NCBI RefSeq assembly: GCF_932274485.2
Contig: NC_065887.2
Coordinates: 40,443,201-40,507,200, forward strand
DNA length: 64,000 nt
DNA from: Patella vulgata
Taxonomy: Eukaryota; Mollusca; Gastropoda; Patellidae
Direction: 5' to 3'
The notes beneath the pieces were generated by a model. It did no database searches. It was not told the DNA's origin and worked only from the letters and a program-made list of their open reading frames with translations. The position numbers and the translations under genes are program-made. Positions 14,101 to 24,449 of the stretch are shown here, piece by piece. How positions within the stretch are numbered: the first letter of the stretch is position 1; every line of letters begins with the position of its first letter.

Positions 14101-17100
14101 GCACGGACTGAGCTAATGAAAAGGTCCTATTTCCGAGCCTTGTGTTGGTCGAGAAAGTTTACCAGGCTTTTCCGGCGTGCTTTCCTCTTGTCAGAGGTAC
14201 AAGACAAAGGGCCTAACAAGGGACAACATATAGTCATTTGGATAGGACGAAAAACCGAGGTCCCATTTACACATGGGCATGTACATAAGAGATCCCTTGG
14301 CAGTTGGAATCTGATAGAAGAGAAAGCAGTAGTGCCGCTGCCGAGCCAAATTGTCCCTCAAAGCACACTGTATGGCATATGCTCTCTTTCATTAGCCCAG
14401 GAGGAGCAGAACAGTAGGATGTAAAACCCCATTTCATTTCGCTTCCAGATACGCATTATGAGCAATATTGGAAATAGCAATTGCAAGGTGAAAACTAGAT
14501 CCATTAGGGCTTGGTTTCCCTGGTATTACCAAACTAATATTGTTGAAGACAGGACCAACTTGTTTTAATCAAATATTATAATTTGGTTGAACTTAAATAC
14601 TTACTTGTTTACGAACAGCTGGACCAATGTTTAATTTACGATCTCGAAACACTAAATTATCTGCCTGAAATATACAATAAACACATCGGTTTGACGTTCA
14701 CTCAACACAAACTAGGTAATTTCAAGATTAACATGGATCGATTATAATTCAATAAATCGCTTGCGCGTAGGGGTCTTTAGAAGTAGAAGGAAACTCATTT
14801 TTAACCGGAGAAAACCACAAGGTTGGACAGACGAGCCTACTCCCTGCACCCTGGCACATACTAGCAGTGAATCGAAACCAAGAAACTTGGATTGGACAGA
14901 CCTTAGGATTTAATATATGCTCAAGACCATTTGGACAGGTAACAACGTCACTTACACCACACAACTCTGCAAAAACAGTTTCAAATTGAGAATCTGAAAA
15001 TTACGCCAATGAACTATGCCACAAAGGTTTGAATATTTTAATCAGACATGATTTTAGCTGTTGGGAAAAAAAAGCTGAAAAAAAATCTCGGGGAGGGGGG
15101 CATGTCCAGGGGCAACACCAGTGTGTTATGGGGGCCAAAGGCGATTTTAAAGTGGGGTTCTGATAATGAATTTTAAAATTCTTGTATTTGTCTAATAATT
15201 TACTACAAATTTTGGCTTAACTTATATTTAATTTATTTCTCTTCCATTTACAGAATACTTACTAACAAAAAAAATAATGTTTGAACTACGGATCCGATCT
15301 TTTGATTGTCCCTGTATATTTCTATACAAGAATGTGTTGCTCTAAACTTCCCCATCCCCATCCCTCCGACCGTAATTAATATTAATAATTCACGACTCTT
15401 CGGACATTGACTTTACGAATAGAACGTCTCACAAGCTCGCCTTCCACCTTCCGTTCCAACCATTTCCACGTCTATACATTTTAAAGTCCTTTGTTTGTCT
15501 AATACTTGTAGTTTGGTGTCTGTCAACGTCTCGATCTACGACCTTAGCCATAGCGCGAAAGAACTGACGACGATTACATAATCATATAGATATGGTACGA
15601 TAGAGAAACTCTATGTTACTTGTACGCAAAGACAGGCGATCTCGTTCAATCTCGCGCGAGTCTACGATACCGTACTGTTAATGTTTACATCGCTGATGTC
15701 CGGTTATCAGATTTTAAAGTTATGGAGTTAACAAGTTAGAAATTCGTCAGGAAAAAATTAATGATTTTTTTTATATTACGCTTTTGAAACAAGGTGCTTG
15801 AATTAAAACGGAACAATATCGTAACAGCGTTGTCAAAAATCGGAACCGACCGCAAAATATCAGAACCAGAGGGGACTAAAGGCAGAAATCCGCTTTAAAG
15901 CGGGAAAAAATCATGTCTGTTTAATACAAGTGAAAGAACATTCTGACTAACCTCTTTTTTAATAATACGATCTGCATCTTCTTGACTTTCAAACGTAACA
16001 AAACCATATCTGAAATACATGTACAGACAAACATCAAGCAAGTCATTATATTTAAATGTGGGCTAGTATTAGAAAATAAGTTGGATTGTATACAAAAGTC
16101 ATGTAGCTACAACTTTTCTGCAGTGTCGACTTTGATTCAAGTTACGACTTTGATTCAAGTCACAGATAAGAGAGAGAGAAATGGGGTTTAACATCCACTC
16201 GACACAAACTAGGTCATTTCGGGACTAACATGTTTTTAAAAAAAAAAAAAAAAAAAAAATTATTTCAATAATTCGCTTGGCGTAGGGGTCTTTAGCAGTG
16301 GGAGGAAACCGGAGAACGGGAGAAAACACACGAGGTTGGACAGGTGACCCTTATCCTTGTCAAGTACAACCATGGATTCGAAACCACGCCAGTTGACTCA
16401 ATGACAGGCCTTATGATACAGCGTGCACGTGCTATGCTAACCATTCTAACATCGCACTCCAAATGGGCTATTGAAGACGGGTACCGGTATACACAATACA
16501 GTGTGCTATGAGGGTAATTTTGCCCTTACAGTGGCTTTACGGCCTACTCTTTAAACAAATTCTAACTGCCAAGGGATCTTTTATGTGCACACGAATGTGT
16601 ACACAAAACCTCAGTTTTTTAGTTTTTTACCCCGTCCGAATGACTCGACAGTTGTCTTTGTCAAGCCATCTTCAACTTGCACAATATTATAGTTTGCAAG
16701 AGATTCCAATAACGCTAAATGACACATCAAAGACAAGAGCATGTCAAGAGTTACCTACCCTTTTGATACCCCGGCTCTATCTGCTATTATTTTTGTGTCT
16801 TTAACTGCACCATAAGCGGCAAAAAACTGTTTTAACTCTGCATCTGTTGTCTGTAAATATAAATTATAAAAATGACTAATAATAATATTACATGTACTAA
16901 TCTACATCTACAGTATTCTATCCACATCCGACGTCGCTGTGAATCAATGGAAAAATGAATTACCAGAGCAAAATTTAATTGGGAATCTATAAAGTTGCGA
17001 ATCATTTCTATCAGATAACAGACCTGATCGGGAGGCGCGAGTCATTACTCGAGCGAATGCTATACGCGCTTGAAATGTCATTTGCAACAGTAAGGCATTT

Positions 17101-20100
17101 AAAGCTATCTAAGACCATAATTATTTGATTTCCTTGTTTATTTGGTTCATTTGAACCATTTTTTTAATTCAATACATGTATCTACGATGAAATACAAGAC
17201 AATACTCTGTTTCCTATGACGTATATTCTGAAAACCTTATCTTGGCTCACCAGGATACTTTTTTTATAAAGATGAATATGGAAAACCTGACTATGCTGTG
17301 AGTCTTCATTCTTCTCTCTATTGCTAAAGCGGTGGACACACTAGCCGATTCGGCAGAATCAATCGCCGTTGAAATTCGCCTAGTATGTCCACTCACCACT
17401 GTCATTTGGCCGAAGAATCAAACATGTTTGATATATTCAGCCGAATTATATTCGCCTAGTGTGTCTGCTTTGCCAAAGAATTCATCCAAATGTAGAATCC
17501 ATTAGCCAATCACCACTCATATCGAGAAGTCACGTGATTATTTGAAGACATAGACGCCGCCATGTTTAATCATGTGACGTGAAGAGTGATGCAATCAACT
17601 GGTGAATCGGGCAAAACAATCGCCTAGTGAGTTCACCCATTTGGCTAATGTGTACACCTCTTTAGTCTGACCGTAATATTCATGATTTTCTAATTTAAAC
17701 AACTTTTACAATGATCAAAACAATGCTTTATTTTTGACATATTATAGAAACGAATGAAATGAAATATTGGAGTTTAACATCCTACTGTTCTGCCCGACTG
17801 GGCTAATGAATACAGGCATACGCCATACAGTGTGCTATGAGGGAAATTATACCCGGATAGCAGCACTACGGCCTACTCTTATATTGAATTCCAACTGCCA
17901 AGGATCTTTTACGTGCATGCCAATGTGTACACTGGACCTCAGTTTTACATCCCATCCGAATGACTAGACAGCTGTCCTTGTAAATGCCTCTGTCCTGCAT
18001 CACTGACAAGGGGGAACCATGCTGGAAAATCTGGATGAACTTTCTTAGCCAATGCAGGGATCGAACACCCGACCTCCAGGCTAGTCAGCCACCGTCTTAT
18101 CTACTTAGCCACCATGACCCCTGACATATTATATGGAAGGGTATCGCTGCCAATATTAAGTGCTCTGCTACAATGCCTTTTCTATTGATTATATGTAAAA
18201 AGTACAAAGTCATAATACCGGTAATGATAATGTCAAAATACCTCTAAGGCAAGAGTTAAATGTAAAACGTCAAATGTTAAGTGTTAAATGACAAATGTTT
18301 TGTGGGAAAATGCTTTTTTTGACATGTCTACATTTTACATTTCTCTCATTACATTTTACATTTGCTCTCTGCCACACCCCATTTGTCCTTCACGCAAGGG
18401 GGGGGGGGGGCTGTGCAATGTCCAAATGCGAAATTTCAGGTATCATGTTACATATTAGTGAAAATCACATTCATTTCTGTTTGTAAATATGTAAATAGTT
18501 TTCTGGTACAATCGTATTTTCATAATTTAAATCCAATAAATATCACACTATTAAAGGGGTATTCAAGTAAAAATACTGGTCTAAATACGAAATTCCAGAT
18601 ACCATGTTAAGTATCACTGATTGCTCTTTTCCCACAAAACATTTGTCATTTAACACTTAACATTTGACGTTTTACATTTAACTCTTGTCTTAGAGGTATT
18701 TTGACTTTATCAATATCGGTATTAGGACTTTGTACATTGTACTTTTTACACATAATCAAAAGAAACGACATTGTCGCGGAGCATTTAATATTGGCAGCGA
18801 TACCCTTCCATAATATTATACCATCCACAATACAATTCATGTTGTGTGAGATAAAAAAAAAACTTGCAAGCTATGCACAAAATATGGAATACAAAAAAAA
18901 TTAATATTTTCCAATATGACAATAACTGCCAAAATACAATGTATAATGATAGTATTACCATCAGGGCTCGACACAGATTCGTGACCGATTTTTAACTATC
19001 CACGGCAATGTATGGTCGCCGATGATTAGTGCTGGGTATCGATAGTGATTTTTACTATCAATAATCGGCATTGAAATGTCCATTGATAATCGATAGTATC
19101 GCAACAAACATATTTTCACGGTAGTAATCAAGATTGGATTACATGTTTAAAAGTCAAAACCTCACGATGTCGAGATAGATGGTTTTTGTTCATCTTTAAT
19201 TAATAGTTCATCTTTAATTAATAATAAACTGTCTCATATTACAGTATAGCAGCAATTGCTACGATGGCTGTCGTGAATTTTGAGCCCTGTTCATATGAAG
19301 ATTCAAACTGTAAAGATTTCCAAAGCACTAATCAATGCCAGTTTTGAGACAGTTTGAAGTTTATCTACTGGTACATGTACTTACATTTGCTGCTATACCG
19401 CCAACAAATATTCTACTTGGAATGACTGTGCCAAATTTTGGTGCATTTGTTCCACTCAAGGGGGTAGTGCTGGGGGTAGCTGAAGGAGAAACATCTGTGG
19501 AGGACTGAAAAGTACAAAAATATAACATAAATTACTTAAGTTTTAAAACAGTAAGTAGAAACGTGTGGCATTCACAAAGAATAAAGCCAAATCAAATCAT
19601 CTTTCATGTTCTCGCAGCCAGCATCAAGGGTTCATATTTATAGTTTATCATTATTATTATATAGTAACATCCACACATAATTCTACTTCAAATTGAAGCC
19701 GCAAGCATATATTTCCAGAAAAAAAGGGGCTATCTACATAAGTCGATTCTTCACGGCCTTGTGCCTTTAGTTAAATTTGTTAATTGTTTACTTATCTAGG
19801 GAGGGATTGATTTTAGGAGAGCGCAATTAACAGAGCGCGCAACAGTATACTAGTCAGGGCTTGCCACGAGACACGAGTATACTCGCACGCTACGCTCGCG
19901 TAAAACCAAATTTACGTGAGTGATTAAGTACTCGCGCAAATATAAAAAATAATTTAATCAGAAATAATTGAATATCGTAATATAAAAAGCCGTAAACAAT
20001 TTGTATGCCTTCATATCGATGCACTATTGCGCACGCGGCGCGTCTTTCCAGTGCCAACTGTTGTTACTAAAAATACTTTGAGACGCGTACTGCCAGGTGT

Positions 20101-22580
20101 TTTTTAAGCGGATGTCCTTTGCCGTGTATGGATAATCAAACATTGAGCGGATGTTGTCGTTTCTATTAATAGCAATTCTTTCGATCCTGCATCTTTTCTG
20201 CAAATTGATGGGATTGAAATCGTTTTGCCTGTTCTTTTACCTTTCTAAGCTTTAACCGAATCCCCTCAGCACGCCAACGATGGCAAAGGGAAGCCCAGTT
20301 TCTCTTGCAACGTTCTTGTCATGGGAAGACGATTTACAGATAATATTACTGCCAAGGAAATAAAAGAGTATGCATTGTCATTGTGTGTGAAATAGCTTTA
20401 TTCAACGTCCGCTTCCACCTAAGTGACAAGAGCATTGCCATTAGGCACATGAAATTTAAATGGCTACTCACGCACATAATTCTGCGTGAGTAAATACATG
20501 TACTCGCCTCACTCGCGCAAGTCTATATTTGCGTGAATAGTCATCTACTCGCCTCCAATTTGCTCGTGGCAAGCCCTGTACTAGTACCAGCAAAAATTTT
20601 TCGAACACAAAATACACTATCTATTGAATGAAAATCAAGTACCGGTACAAGTAACTGGAACTTAGCATTGTAAATGTAAACATTCATAGCATCAGTACCG
20701 TAGATTCACGCAAGACAGACATTTTGGTTAACTTCTTTTATTATTTATTGCTCAGCTTACGAATGTCATCTCGTCGAGCCTACCTGTCACGAAGCATGTT
20801 GACATTCTTTACTTTAGACTAACATTACAACAACACCACTGGAAACAAAGTACATGTATCCTTAGGCTTAATCAAATATATTGTCGTAACAGAAGCAATG
20901 AATTACTATGTGTTAATTGCTAGAACTAGTAGAAGTGAAAAGAAAATTTCATTGCAGACTTGTTATCGGGAAGTTCAATCCTTATAACCTAAACTTGATC
21001 ATGACAGCGATTTTTTTAGCATCTGCTTTTTTCAAAAGTCAATCCATGCAGGCCGATATATGGTGAATGCATTGACACCCTAAAACAAATCTTTACACAA
21101 AATTTGATACATTACATGACATCATTTGTTAAGCAAAGTTTGATAATTACTGGGAAGGCAGTCCTTCTAATTCTGGTGCCTGACGTTTTAGTCCGACATT
21201 GGTATTGATTTGTATTTTTTTTGGTTTTTTTTATTTAATAATAATAATACATGAATACTAAACTCCCTACAGTGTTTCATTAGATTAGGTTAAACCTAAT
21301 GACCTGATCCCACTCAAATAGTGAATACATGTTCTGCCGGACTAACCACTAATTTCTGTCCCAACCTATATGACTGGTCAATAACCAAAATCAAAGCCTA
21401 ACAGCCAGTGTAATAATATCATTTAGGTCTTACCGTCTATGCAAATATTTTTCATTAAAATTATTAAAGCTTAATAGTAGCTAACCTATGAGTAAGCATA
21501 CATTACTACAAGATTATTTTCCAGCGTGGTTCCCCCTTGACGGAGGGCCTGACAAGATTGAACAGCTGTCTAGTCATTCGGATGGGGTGAAAAACCGAGG
21601 TCCTGTGTACACATTGGCATGCACATAAAAGATCCCTTGACAGTTGAAATTCGATATAAGAGTAGGCCGTAGTGCTGCTGTCCGGGCAAAATTTCCCTCA
21701 TCATAGTCATAGCACACTGTATGGCGTATGCCTGTCTTCATTAGCCCAGTTCGGAGCAGAACAGTAGGATGTTATACCCCATTTCATTTCATTTCACAAG
21801 ATTATTTAGTTACCAATTTAATTTCCTCCACCCAGGACTGAAATCAAAACAAACAGGCCGCTACTAAACTAGTCTAATCTTGCACTTTATAATTTCATAA
21901 CGAACTTTTGTTATATTTACACAGGTATTTAATAGACCTACATGTAGCCTACCTACAGCTTTAGTAGATCTGTGATCTAGGCCTAAAAAAACGTATTTAA
22001 CTAGGCCTAGATCTACATACATTACATAGACCAGTTGGAAAATTTATGTGGGAACAATGTTTAGAAATATCCCTGTAGAAATAGATGTGTAAATAAATTT
22101 ATGTTGAATCGATTTGAAATAGAATTGTAGGAAAATTTTTGATAGGCTACTCCACGTGCCATTTTGACAAGGAATGAAGGATTAAAAAACTGCGGCAACC
22201 CACAGAAAAGATTCAACAAATTCTTTGCTTTGATGACATTCAACACATCTTGGTTTCAAGAAAACTTTTTTCTACTTTCGGTAAAGAAAAACACAACAAA
22301 TATTTACCTACTCATAACAAACTTATGTGAAATTGGATAGGAGCAAGCGCGTGCTGTACTAAATTTAGACATTGCATCGTGTAATTTGATACCAAAGACT
22401 GCTAATACCTCATTTGATCAACAGTCAACAGAATGGCCGATGAACTTTCTCGGATGTTGTGGCCCAAACTTTTTTTACAAGTGGACAGTGCTGTGTTAGA
22501 AATGATGAGAGAAATTTGCTTGAGATATAATCCACATATAAATACCTTGCCGTATTAGATAAGTAATTCCAACTTACCAT
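1793..22580 (-). CDS. boll: Boule-like DAZ-family RNA-binding protein (12 coding exons)
   Basis: Spliced coding region: complement of 1793-2167, 5376-5528, 6043-6090, 6220-6393, 7140-7232, 9104-9219, 13127-13145, 14605-14664, 15952-16009, 16759-16850, 19385-19504 and 22578-22580. All borders are GT-AG and the phases join into 436 residues ending in TAG. One RRM spans roughly residues 31-112, with RNP2 IFVGGI (33-38) and RNP1 KGYGFVTF (71-78), followed by KLNIGPAVRKQ, a hallmark just after the RRM in Boule/DAZ proteins. A DAZ-like motif (VPYTYQNGMAIY) lies at about 132-143, and a WRWGPQ stretch recalls the QWQW region of vertebrate Boule. Family knowledge: cytoplasmic germ-cell proteins that bind mRNA 3'UTRs and promote translation in meiosis. 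The product is longer than human BOLL (about 280 residues), mostly through the Q/A/P-rich C-terminal half. The start rests on splicing: the first coding exon holds only the ATG. Confidence 0.9.
2168..5375 (-). other. boll intron 11
   Basis: 3.2-kb AT-rich intron. It contains a C-rich low-complexity stretch around 4500-4690 with a run of Cs near 4670. No coding or RNA gene is seen. Confidence 0.6.
5376..5528 (-). CDS. boll: boll coding exon 11
   Basis: 153 nt, 51 codons, phase 0, encoding SPSQPASFGGNPGYVYAMHT and then a P/Q-rich, acidic-ending segment (TDLDTALQEATAVE). Acceptor TTTCAG, donor GTAATT. Confidence 0.85.
6043..6090 (-). CDS. boll: boll coding exon 10 (QWRW)
   Basis: 48 nt, phase 0, encoding PTPQWTASPQWRWGPQ. 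The W-rich motif resembles the GQWQWSVPQ segment of vertebrate BOLL. Acceptor TTTCAG, donor GTTAGT. Confidence 0.85.
6220..6393 (-). CDS. boll: boll coding exon 9 (YQSAAA repeats)
   Basis: 174 nt, 58 codons, phase 0, acceptor TTTTAG, donor GTAGGT. It encodes a low-complexity stretch with three YQSAAA copies and a fourth degenerate one. This Q/A/Y-rich composition is typical of the disordered C-terminal part of Boule proteins. Confidence 0.85.
6550..6740. mobile_element. Small inverted-repeat element (MITE-like) in boll intron 8
   Basis: Arms of about 31 bp at about 6559-6589 and 6701-6732 are inverted copies of each other (AAATAAGTCCTGA... with CATGACTAGAAAA on the inner side), enclosing about 110 bp. 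Family unassigned. Confidence 0.5.
7140..7232 (-). CDS. boll: boll coding exon 8
   Basis: 93 nt, 31 codons, phase 0 on both sides. It encodes TITPHTYSRLSSNMLNGYGS and LAWQAFHHQIP. The donor GTAGTG is weak and the sequence has no recognised family counterpart, so this could be an optional exon; skipping it keeps the frame. Confidence 0.65.
7233..9103 (-). other. boll intron 7
   Basis: 1.9-kb AT-rich intron with homopolymer runs (poly-A near 7872, poly-G near 8586). Nothing else is recognised. Confidence 0.5.
9104..9219 (-). CDS. boll: boll coding exon 7 (DAZ-like motif)
   Basis: 116 nt, phase 1 in and 0 out. It encodes GTVMFANGVPYTYQNGMAIY followed by HAAEGGYPLTQPQ, corresponding to the Boule segment with PYTYHNGVAYF that mediates partner binding. 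Donor GTGAGA. Confidence 0.9.
9497..9655. repeat. CT-rich minisatellite, left part
   Basis: Repeated CCTTACCATCTTCTGCCCCC-like blocks. The same kind of sequence resumes at about 10716, so an element in between (9658-10713) appears to have split one array. Confidence 0.65.
9658..10713. mobile_element. Inverted-repeat element splitting the CT-rich minisatellite
   Basis: The left end (AAGCGGGGGACAAACTAGC) is inverted relative to the right end (GGCTAGTGTGTTCAGCGCTT). Its left 300 bp resembles, in inverted orientation, the 340-bp element at 17325-17664, so this looks like a larger family member that gained internal tandem repeats. No transposase is present. Confidence 0.5.
10140..10575. repeat. 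About 120-bp tandem repeat, 4 units
   Basis: CTTAAACACTGTGTATAAA recurs near 10282, 10400 and 10521, with a more diverged first unit from about 10150. Units also share TTAACTTTAGCCTCAAGGGC and GGCAGTAATTATC. Confidence 0.8.
10716..11235. repeat. C-rich minisatellite, right part (about 48-bp units)
   Basis: CTTACTATCTTCTGATATCC recurs at about 10757, 10805, 10854, 10901 and 10946 (45-49 bp spacing); degenerate copies continue to about 11235. Confidence 0.85.
12185..12335. repeat. Short tandem repeat with G-rich cores
   Basis: Three imperfect copies of GGGGGCAGTTACAATTA followed by a TCTGACTTACAATATGTAT-like segment, within boll intron 6. Confidence 0.6.
12917..13000. repeat. About 29-bp tandem repeat
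   Basis: CAGTGTGTGTAGGTACATGT followed by AGTCACTGA occurs three times with small changes, just downstream (in transcript sense) of boll exon 6. Confidence 0.7.
13127..13145 (-). CDS. boll: boll coding exon 6 (19-nt microexon)
   Basis: 19 nt between TTTCAG and GTAAGT, encoding VLTRNY plus the first base of an Asp codon completed by exon 7. It is the only candidate found that converts phase 0 after exon 5 to phase 1 needed by exon 7, so the frame supports it. Confidence 0.75.
13717..13930. repeat. 19-bp minisatellite, about 11 units
   Basis: Near-perfect copies of TTTCTACATTTGGACACAA in direct tandem, with a few shortened units. There are no spacers. It lies in boll intron 5. Confidence 0.95.
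14065..14446 (+). mobile_element. SINE family A, inverted pair (partial copies)
   Basis: 14065-14130 is an antisense 3'-end fragment. 14150-14446 is a sense copy lacking its tRNA-like head and ending in the CATTTCATTTC tail. Family A is defined by the full-length copy at 24790-25166. Confidence 0.8.
14605..14664 (-). CDS. boll: boll coding exon 5 (end of RRM)
   Basis: 60 nt, phase 0 on both sides, donor GTAAGT. It encodes ADNLVFRDRKLNIGPAVRKQ, the conserved end of the Boule/DAZ RRM. Confidence 0.92.
14680..14975 (-). mobile_element. SINE family B copy (degraded)
   Basis: It shares ACACAAACTAGGTAATTT, TTCAATAAATCGCTTGCGCG and the GGGGTCTTTAG / GGAAAC / GAAAACCAC / GGTTGGACAG series with the fuller family B copies. 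It overlaps boll intron 4. Confidence 0.75.
14976..15951 (-). other. boll intron 4, unique part
   Basis: No gene, RNA or repeat is confidently recognised. Confidence 0.4.
15952..16009 (-). CDS. boll: boll coding exon 4 (RNP1)
   Basis: 58 nt. The first base completes a Gly codon, then YGFVTFESQEDADRIIKKE follows. Together with exon 3 it forms RNP1 KGYGFVTF. Acceptor TTTCAG, donor GTTAGT. Confidence 0.92.
16160..16460 (-). mobile_element. SINE family B copy
   Basis: Antisense copy. The (GA)n tail lies at 16168-16176, then GGGGTTTAACATCCACTCGA, GTCATTTCGGGACTAACAT and, at the far end, the tRNA-like head with the complement of a B box (GATTCGAAACC near 16375). It lies in boll intron 2. Confidence 0.85.
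16466..16672 (-). mobile_element. SINE family A fragment
   Basis: Contains CAGTGTGCTATGAGGG, AACTGCCAAGGGATCTTTTA and CCGTCCGAATGACTCGACAG, the family A body, without head or tail. It lies directly after the family B copy and close to boll exon 3. Confidence 0.8.
16759..16850 (-). CDS. boll: boll coding exon 3 (RRM helix 1 and strand 2)
   Basis: 92 nt, phase 0 in and phase 2 out, donor GTAGGT. It encodes TTDAELKQFFAAYGAVKDTK and RAGVSK, matching the Boule RRM core. The last two bases (GG) are completed by the next exon. Confidence 0.92.
17325..17664. mobile_element. 340-bp inverted-repeat element (MITE-like)
   Basis: Ends are imperfect inverted repeats (TAAAGCGGTGGACACACTAG and, inverted, TAAAGAGGTGTACACATTAG). 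Internal segments are also mutually inverted. No ORF; related to the element at 9658-10713. In boll intron 2. Confidence 0.7.
17747..18121 (-). mobile_element. SINE family A, full length, with target duplication
   Basis: About 375 bp, antisense: GAAAT-rich tail at the left, tRNA-like head at the right (A box TGGCTAAGTAG and B box GGTGTTCGATCCC on the minus strand). It is flanked by the 12-bp direct repeat TGACATATTATA (17735-17746 and 18122-18133). It inserted at the edge of the foldback element at 18127. Confidence 0.92.
18127..18817. mobile_element. Foldback element with about 190-bp arms
   Basis: 18127-18312 and 18628-18817 are inverted copies (shared landmarks GGAAGGGTATCGCTGCC, AGTTAAATGTAAAACGTCAA, AAATGTTTTGTGGGAAAA). 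The roughly 315-bp loop has a G run and no convincing ORF. In boll intron 2. Confidence 0.85.
18963..19288. mobile_element. Possible degraded inverted-repeat element
   Basis: CAGGGCTC at the left is matched by GAGCCCTG at the right, with weak similarity further in and an internal palindrome around ATCGATAGT. No target duplication was found. Confidence 0.3.
19385..19504 (-). CDS. boll: boll coding exon 2 (RRM start, RNP2)
   Basis: 120 nt, 40 codons, phase 0 on both sides, with a TTTTCAG acceptor and GTAAGT donor. It encodes an S/T/P-rich leader, then GTVIPSRIFVGGIAAN, the beginning of a Boule RRM. Confidence 0.92.
19855..20578. mobile_element. 724-bp inverted-repeat transposon, non-autonomous
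   Basis: The termini CAGGGCTTGCCACGAG and CTCGTGGCAAGCCCTG are perfect inverted repeats. They are flanked by the direct repeat TACTAGT (19848-19854 and 20579-20585). No transposase ORF. The CAGGG end recalls hAT elements, but those make 8-bp duplications, so the family is open. It lies in boll intron 1. Confidence 0.85.
21519..21797 (+). mobile_element. SINE family A copy, 5'-truncated
   Basis: Sense copy beginning in the body (CGTGGTTCCCCCTTGACGGA) and ending in the ATTTCATTTCATTTC tail. In boll intron 1. Confidence 0.9.
22578..22580 (-). CDS. boll: boll coding exon 1 (ATG only)
   Basis: On the minus strand an ATG is followed directly by GTAAGT (22572-22577). It joins in phase 0 to exon 2, whose first codons (SSTDV) have no ATG of their own. 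The 5'UTR extends upstream from here; its start is not visible. Confidence 0.7.
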
Positions 22581-24295
22581 GATTTAAACTGGAAAATCTT
22601 CAATAAGTTAACAAGAAAACAAACGTAACAAACCGATATGAATAGTGCCAGCAGCCGAAACTCTACGTGCGCACATCGAGGCTGAGACGGGCCAGTCTAT
22701 TTAGGCGCGTGATTATGGGGGTGATCAATTACATCATCATAGATAGCAGAAGCAGTCTTTTAAAATAAAGATTGACTTTTGATCTTAAATTAATCAAATT
22801 AATACCTGATATACGATGATTTGCCAGGTAGAGTGTTTCTTAGCAATTATAACACAAAGGGATTCCAAATGTTTCATGAAAATATTACAGAAAATGACAG
22901 TTCCTTATCTTGGCACCCCTACCTTCATTTGATGTCTAATCATCTGTACCCGTCTGACCACATATTATTTCCCGCCACTGGGAAATCCCTCCGATAAATT
23001 AACAGGTGCATGGCACCGTTATACGCAACAAAGTATTACAATATTAAATACTATTTCTTCTAATATTCAGTTTTACATATCTAGCTGAACTTATACGGTC
23101 CGCCAGAAAGGCACTTGTGATCGAGTCTCACGAGCTAAGAATCATGACTTAGTACCCGGTAATCCACCCTGACTTGGGTGTACAAGTTATTAATCTTGAG
23201 GTTTTCGGGAACAATGTTTTACCGATATTAAAATAAAAAAAATAACTGGGATGTTAAACTAGAAATGAAATTTCCGCCACGAACGCTTTTCATGATTCAT
23301 GGGCGTGGGTTTGGTTTCTTTCTTTTTTTGTTATAAATAGGGTATAGTTTTCAACATCAGATTAATTTGATGCGTGTGTCCAAACAATTAAACTAAGATG
23401 CTTAATTTGAAAAAGGCAAAATATAAGACTGGTTACGAGAGTTTTGAATTATAATTAGGCCTACATGACTGCCCTCTGTCGGGAAGATTTTACCTTACGC
23501 TGTTGGACAAAAAAAAAACGGTACCACTGAGGTTGTTTTCACTGCCGGAAATTAGACTTTCAACATTTTTACCAGCGAACCGTGTCGACAAATCAAAGAA
23601 ACGTGACAGACGAATAGGCCTAGTTTCTATACGCCTACGTTTTCATGTGGACGTATTTTGTCGTCTTAGGCAGAGGTGTGTGTGTGTGGGGGGGATGGGG
23701 GGTAGGGTCAGCTAGGTAAAGTGAAAACAAAAATTATTAGTTCATCTAGTTGGCAACATAAAATGCACGAAATATATGTAATAAAACACTAATTTTACAT
23801 TTCTTTTAATTGATTACTACGAATTTGTACTGAATAGACTATGGATTAAAACATCTTGTGTCGAGCCATACTACTTTGTGCGACATTTTCGGGCATCGAT
23901 TATCATTGGAAACTTTGAATTTACCGCGATTCCTGCCCCTGACCTGGATGCGACTGAGTGATTTTTGAGATTCAGGTCAACCACTGAAGGTAGGCCACAT
24001 TGGACCATATTGAAGTTACTCTATTCATGCACTGGAATAGTAGTCAAACGCGTTTGCGGCCGTTAAATTTTCTTCTGACTTTCCCGTGTCCGTGGACTGT
24101 AATTGTCTGTAATCGATTGATAGGTTGATTGGAACCCTCGTCAGCCACCCAACTTTTATAGGCTATATAATGTTAGGCGAATTTGAAGGAAAACGCTTGC
24201 GGCCGTCAAATTTTCTTAGCGGGGGTGGGGGTGCGACTACACGAAGCTACGCTCCTTCGCCTGGGTCACTTCAGGCTCTGCCCCTGATGGCCTGG
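22581..24295. other. Region upstream of boll
   Basis: The boll 5'UTR and promoter should lie near 22581-22800, but no TATA box or transcription start can be fixed. The rest has no recognised gene; 23665-23705 is a GT/G-rich stretch. Confidence 0.4.
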
Positions 24296-24449
24296 GGCCT
24301 GTTTCACGAAATTTTAACTAAGATAAAATCCAAATGTTAGTAATTTGATCGGATAATATTAGATTGGTTTTAGTGCTTAGCCAATCAAAATTGAAGTATC
24401 TACTAAAATTTGGATTTTATCTTTAGTTACGATTTCGAGAAACGGGATC
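24296..24449. mobile_element. Palindromic MITE-like element
   Basis: Ends are inverted copies: GTTTCACGAAATTTTAACTA plus AGATAAAATCCAAA at the left, and TTTGGATTTTATCTTTAGTT plus ACGATTTCGAGAAAC at the right. About 70 bp lie in the loop. Confidence 0.75.

Noticed and set aside
14074-14424. 116-codon open frame
   Set aside because: Lies wholly in family A SINE sequence; similar frames recur in other SINE copies (for example 24815-25193 and 49357-49633).
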